The translations under genes and the position numbers were made by a program. Under the pieces are notes generated by a model. The model ran no database searches. It was not told the origin of the DNA and saw nothing but the letters and a program-made list of their open reading frames with translations. A stretch of DNA of 5,410 nt from an uncultured Oscillospiraceae bacterium (GTDB lineage Bacteria; Bacillota; Clostridia; Oscillospirales; Oscillospiraceae): the NCBI GenBank assembly GCA_934635545.1, contig CAKTZN010000127.1, positions 1 through 5,410 of the forward strand, given 5' to 3'. Shown one piece after another: positions 4,705-5,410 of the stretch. How positions within the stretch are numbered: position 1 is the first letter of the stretch; each line of letters opens with the position of its first letter.

Positions 4705-5409
4705 TCAGGCCCGATACTCGGCGATGAACTTCCGTACCGCGCCGAGACCCACATACTTATCCTCGCCGTCGCCCACCACCAGCGTGGGAGCCTGACGGAT
4801 GCCAAGGCGGGCGGCCTCCTCGCCGTTCTCCTCCGCCAGCAGGCGGGTAAAGGGGATACCGGCCTCGGTCAGCAGCTTTTCCGCCTGCTTGCAGTTGGGG
4901 CAGGTGCGGGTGGCGAACAGCTTCACCGTGCCGCAGGCGTTGGCTGCAGGCTCCTCAGCGGGGGCGGCAGGCTGCTCCGGCTTCACGTCGGGGTGCAGCA
5001 CACCCTGATGGGTCAGGTGGGAGCGGCCGATGTCGTAGACCTTGCGGTCCTTGAACTCCTGGGCCTTGCCGTCGTTCCAGTTCTGCACCGGGCGATAGTA
5101 GCCGGTGATACGGCTGTAAATTTCCGTCCGCTCGCCGCACTCGGGGCAGACGGACACCTCGCCGGACAGATAGCCGTGGTTCTTGCACACGGAATAGGTG
5201 GGAGACAGGGTGTAGTAGGGCAGCTTATAGTTCTCGGCGATCTTGCGCACCAACTGGGCGGCCGCCTTCCAATCCGGCAGCTTCTCGCCCAGGAAGGCGT
5301 GGAACACGGTGCCGGAGGTATAGAGGGTCTGCAGATCGTCCTGCACGTCCAGTGCGGAGAAGATATCCTCGGTATAGCCCACGGGCAGGTGGCTGGAGTT
5401 GGTGTAGTA
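4705..5409 (-). CDS. nrdD: Anaerobic (class III) ribonucleoside-triphosphate reductase, C-terminal part with fused redoxin domain
   Basis: The frame enters from the right edge; the last 234 residues are visible and the true start lies outside. Class III RNR makes dNTPs anaerobically with a glycyl radical installed by the radical-SAM activase NrdG. Visible residues 1-10 (YYTNSSHLPV) and 30-41 are typical NrdD. CKNH (75-78) and CPEC (88-91) are the probable zinc site, with His in place of one Cys of the usual four. RITGYY (100-105) holds the radical glycine, Gly103. In standalone NrdD the chain ends soon after; here a Pro/Ala/Glu-rich linker (about 141-158) leads to a redoxin domain (160-234) with CPNC at 170-173 and a QAPT cis-proline loop at 206-209. 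The fused domain probably reduces the active-site disulfide, as separate redoxins do for NrdD2-type enzymes. The catalytic cysteine region is upstream and not visible. The GTG at 5382 is internal, since conserved NrdD sequence continues before it. Confidence 0.94.
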   Translation of the reverse strand, partial: YYTNSSHLPVGYTEDIFSALDVQDDLQTLYTSGTVFHAFLGEKLPDWKAAAQLVRKIAENYKLPYYTLSPTYSVCKNHGYLSGEVSVCPECGERTEIYSRITGYYRPVQNWNDGKAQEFKDRKVYDIGRSHLTHQGVLHPDVKPEQPAAPAEEPAANACGTVKLFATRTCPNCKQAEKLLTEAGIPFTRLLAEENGEEAARLGIRQAPTLVVGDGEDKYVGLGAVRKFIAEYRA

Positions 5410-5410
5410 G

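Noticed and set aside
5380..5382. GTG as the start codon of the right-most gene
   Set aside because: Conserved NrdD sequence (YYTNSSHLP) continues upstream in the same frame to the window edge, so this codon is an internal valine.

Overview
The window is GC-rich DNA whose gene content points to a strictly or largely anaerobic Firmicute, most likely a clostridial gut-type bacterium of the Oscillospiraceae/Ruminococcaceae group. The grounds are the tandem PII-like protein, an oxygen-sensitive class III ribonucleotide reductase with a C-terminal redoxin domain, strong AGGAGG-type ribosome binding sites, intrinsic terminators, and stem-loop-rich intergenic repeats. The taxonomic call is inference; no 16S or other marker is present.

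Layout, left to right. On the plus strand, 2-448 is the 3' part of a PII-like regulator gene. It converges on the minus-strand genes across a bidirectional terminator (521-556). The rest is on the minus strand: a tRNA-dihydrouridine synthase (555-1490) with its own sigma-A-type promoter at 1520-1548; then a two-gene operon, transcribed merR first (2360-3085) and CPBP intramembrane protease second (1593-2363), joined by an ATGA overlap and closed by a terminator at 1561-1592. This operon has a MerR-type promoter (3110-3140) with a 19-bp spacer holding a palindrome. Next comes a stretch without a convincing gene (about 3141-3678), dominated by a roughly 450-bp imperfect palindrome built of nested hairpins. 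Last are trxB (3679-4587) and the 3' end of nrdD (4705-5409), separated by a 22-bp-period repeat and a terminator.

How the genes work together. The nrdD product carries a CxxC redoxin domain fused to its C-terminus, and trxB lies directly downstream. This suggests NADPH -> TrxB -> fused redoxin -> class III RNR as the electron path for anaerobic dNTP synthesis. The MerR-like regulator is unusual: a DNA-binding head, a coiled coil, two predicted membrane helices and a zinc ribbon. Its partner is a polytopic CPBP protease, so the pair may be a membrane-linked regulatory module. Dus modifies tRNA and appears to be an independent unit.

Most noteworthy are the palindromic element at 3198-3647, the MerR/CPBP pair with its duplicated operator-like sequence, and the NrdD-redoxin/TrxB arrangement. 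None of these was checked against databases.
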